Origin: Pseudomonadota bacterium
GTDB lineage: Bacteria; Pseudomonadota; Gammaproteobacteria; Burkholderiales; Burkholderiaceae_B
Assembly (NCBI GenBank): GCA_023386765.1
Contig: JAEWJD010000163.1
Location: forward strand, 1-7,294
Direction of reading: 5' to 3'
Length of the DNA stretch: 7,294 nucleotides
Made by a program: the position numbers and the translations under genes. The notes beneath the pieces are model-generated. The model was not told the DNA's origin. It did not search any database and saw nothing but the letters and a program-made list of their open reading frames with translations. Shown here in pieces: positions 6,529 to 7,294 of this stretch (position 1 is its first letter; each line of letters opens with the position of its first letter).

Positions 6529-6666
6529 CGGTATTGGTGTGTCGGGGCGAGGCGCCGGGGTTGATCGAAACCGGTTGATTCTGCCCCAAGTCGCGCTACC
6601 CCAGGCAGGCGAAAAACAGGGCGAAAGCAGGGTATCTCAGGCTATTGCCGCCTGGGCAAGGGCCGC
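6529..6666 (-). other. fliK-fliL intergenic region
   Basis: A 138-bp gap in an otherwise gapless operon. It has no ORF that looks like a gene. On the minus strand it contains a direct repeat ATCAACC (complements at 6559-6565 and 6573-6579, 14 bp apart), overlapped by the perfect palindrome AACCGGTT (6569-6576). Nearer fliK is a loose direct repeat, GGCGAAAAACAGG followed by GGCGAAAGCAGG (plus-strand reading, 6608-6631). No strong terminator, sigma-28 box or sigma-54 GG/GC pair could be recognised. A promoter or control site for fliL is possible but not demonstrated. Confidence 0.4.
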
Positions 6667-7294
6667 TCAGGCATAGGTATTGACCAGTCCGTCGTGGTGA
6701 ACCGCCGTGCGGGCGCCGGGAGCGGCTGGCGGATCGGCGCGGGACGTCGCGGCGCTGCCGCCGAACGTCGTCGCCAGATGCGCCCCGTTGCCTGGCTGTT
6801 GCTGGGACGGTTGTTCCTGGCTGCCCACATCGGCCTGGCCCAGGGCGATGCCGGCCTCGGCCAGCGCCTGTTGCAACTGGGGCAGGGCGGATTCCACCGC
6901 CTGGCGCACGCTGGCATGAGCCGAGACGAAGCTGGCGCTGGCTACCCCGTCGTGCAGGCTGAGCATGACGCGCAGGGGCCCCAGATCCGGCGGATCCAGG
7001 CGCAGCTCGGCCGTATGCGTGCCAGCTTGCGCGGCGACGCTGAAGCGGGTCAGTTCACGGCCCAGTTCATGTCCCCACTGGCTTGCGCCGACCGGCAGGG
7101 CAAGTTGCATGGCCGTCGTGGTCGGCGTGGCGATCGGGGTCGCGGGCGTGGCCGTGAAGAAGCTGGCCTGGCCCATGGCCGGCAGAATCTCCGCGCCATC
7201 GCGCTCGCGCGGGGCTGGCGCGGCAGGGATCGTGTCGGTCGCCGGCAGGGCGGTCCGGATGGACGCAGGCAATGCGGTGTCGGGCGGCGGGGTT
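6667..7294 (-). CDS. fliK: Flagellar hook-length control protein FliK, C-terminal part (partial)
   Basis: The reading frame is open through the right edge, so 208 residues of the C-terminus are visible and the N-terminus is missing; the in-frame TTG at 7272 is not a credible start. FliK measures hook length and switches the export gate (through FlhB) from hook to filament substrates. The visible part begins with a Pro/Ala/Thr-rich flexible region, then the hook-length control domain (visible residues about 65-155). Its hallmarks are QWGHELGRELTRF, AELRLDPPDLGPLRVMLSL and ASFVSAHASVRQAVESALPQ, ending in LAEAGIALGQADV. The tail is glutamine-rich and ends in GLVNTYA. Its position directly upstream of fliL fits the usual flagellar order. 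Confidence 0.93.
   Translation of the reverse strand, partial: TPPPDTALPASIRTALPATDTIPAAPAPRERDGAEILPAMGQASFFTATPATPIATPTTTAMQLALPVGASQWGHELGRELTRFSVAAQAGTHTAELRLDPPDLGPLRVMLSLHDGVASASFVSAHASVRQAVESALPQLQQALAEAGIALGQADVGSQEQPSQQQPGNGAHLATTFGGSAATSRADPPAAPGARTAVHHDGLVNTYA

Noticed and set aside
6529..6666. Sigma-54 promoter before fliL
   Set aside because: No GG and GC pair with 10-nt spacing in a TGGCAC/TTGC-like context was found on the minus strand.
1..7294. A novel or undescribed system
   Set aside because: Every substantial ORF belongs to a well-known chemotaxis or flagellar family in its usual order; no leftover coding space exists.

Overview
The window is a GC-rich (about two-thirds G+C by eye) stretch of chromosomal motility DNA. 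It most resembles a betaproteobacterium of the Bordetella/Achromobacter (Alcaligenaceae) type. This assignment rests on base composition, the style of the proteins and the gene order, not on a marker gene, so treat the genus as inference.

Left part, plus strand (1-2040): the 3' end of a methyl-accepting chemotaxis protein, then two hairpins (the second a good intrinsic terminator), then a complete PAS-HAMP-MCP receptor. The PAS domain carries the FAD-contact residues of E. coli Aer at the same residue numbers, so this is a confident aerotaxis receptor.

Middle (2041-2189): a convergent intergenic gap with a 15-bp stem, 4-nt loop hairpin between aer and fliR.

Right part, minus strand (7294 down to 2190): a packed flagellar operon. 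In transcription order it is fliK (hook-length control, 5' end outside the window), fliL (stator-associated), fliM and fliN (C-ring switch), and fliO, fliP, fliQ and fliR (membrane export gate and its assembly factor). From fliL to fliR the genes overlap by 8 nt or are separated by at most 18 nt. Most starts lack a strong Shine-Dalgarno, which suggests translational coupling. The only real gap is 138 bp between fliK and fliL, which holds small repeats.

Functionally the two halves fit together: the receptors feed CheA/CheW and CheY signalling, CheY-P acts on the FliM/FliN switch, and FliOPQR with FliK builds the export apparatus and hook. I see no mobile element, CRISPR array, tRNA or rRNA, and no gene-free stretch over 300 bp. 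I did not find a previously undescribed system. The items worth a second look are local: a Val-to-Glu change in the highly conserved Aer signalling hairpin, a duplicated N-terminal motif in FliN, a Pro-Gly-Gln repeat linker in FliL, and repeats upstream of fliL.
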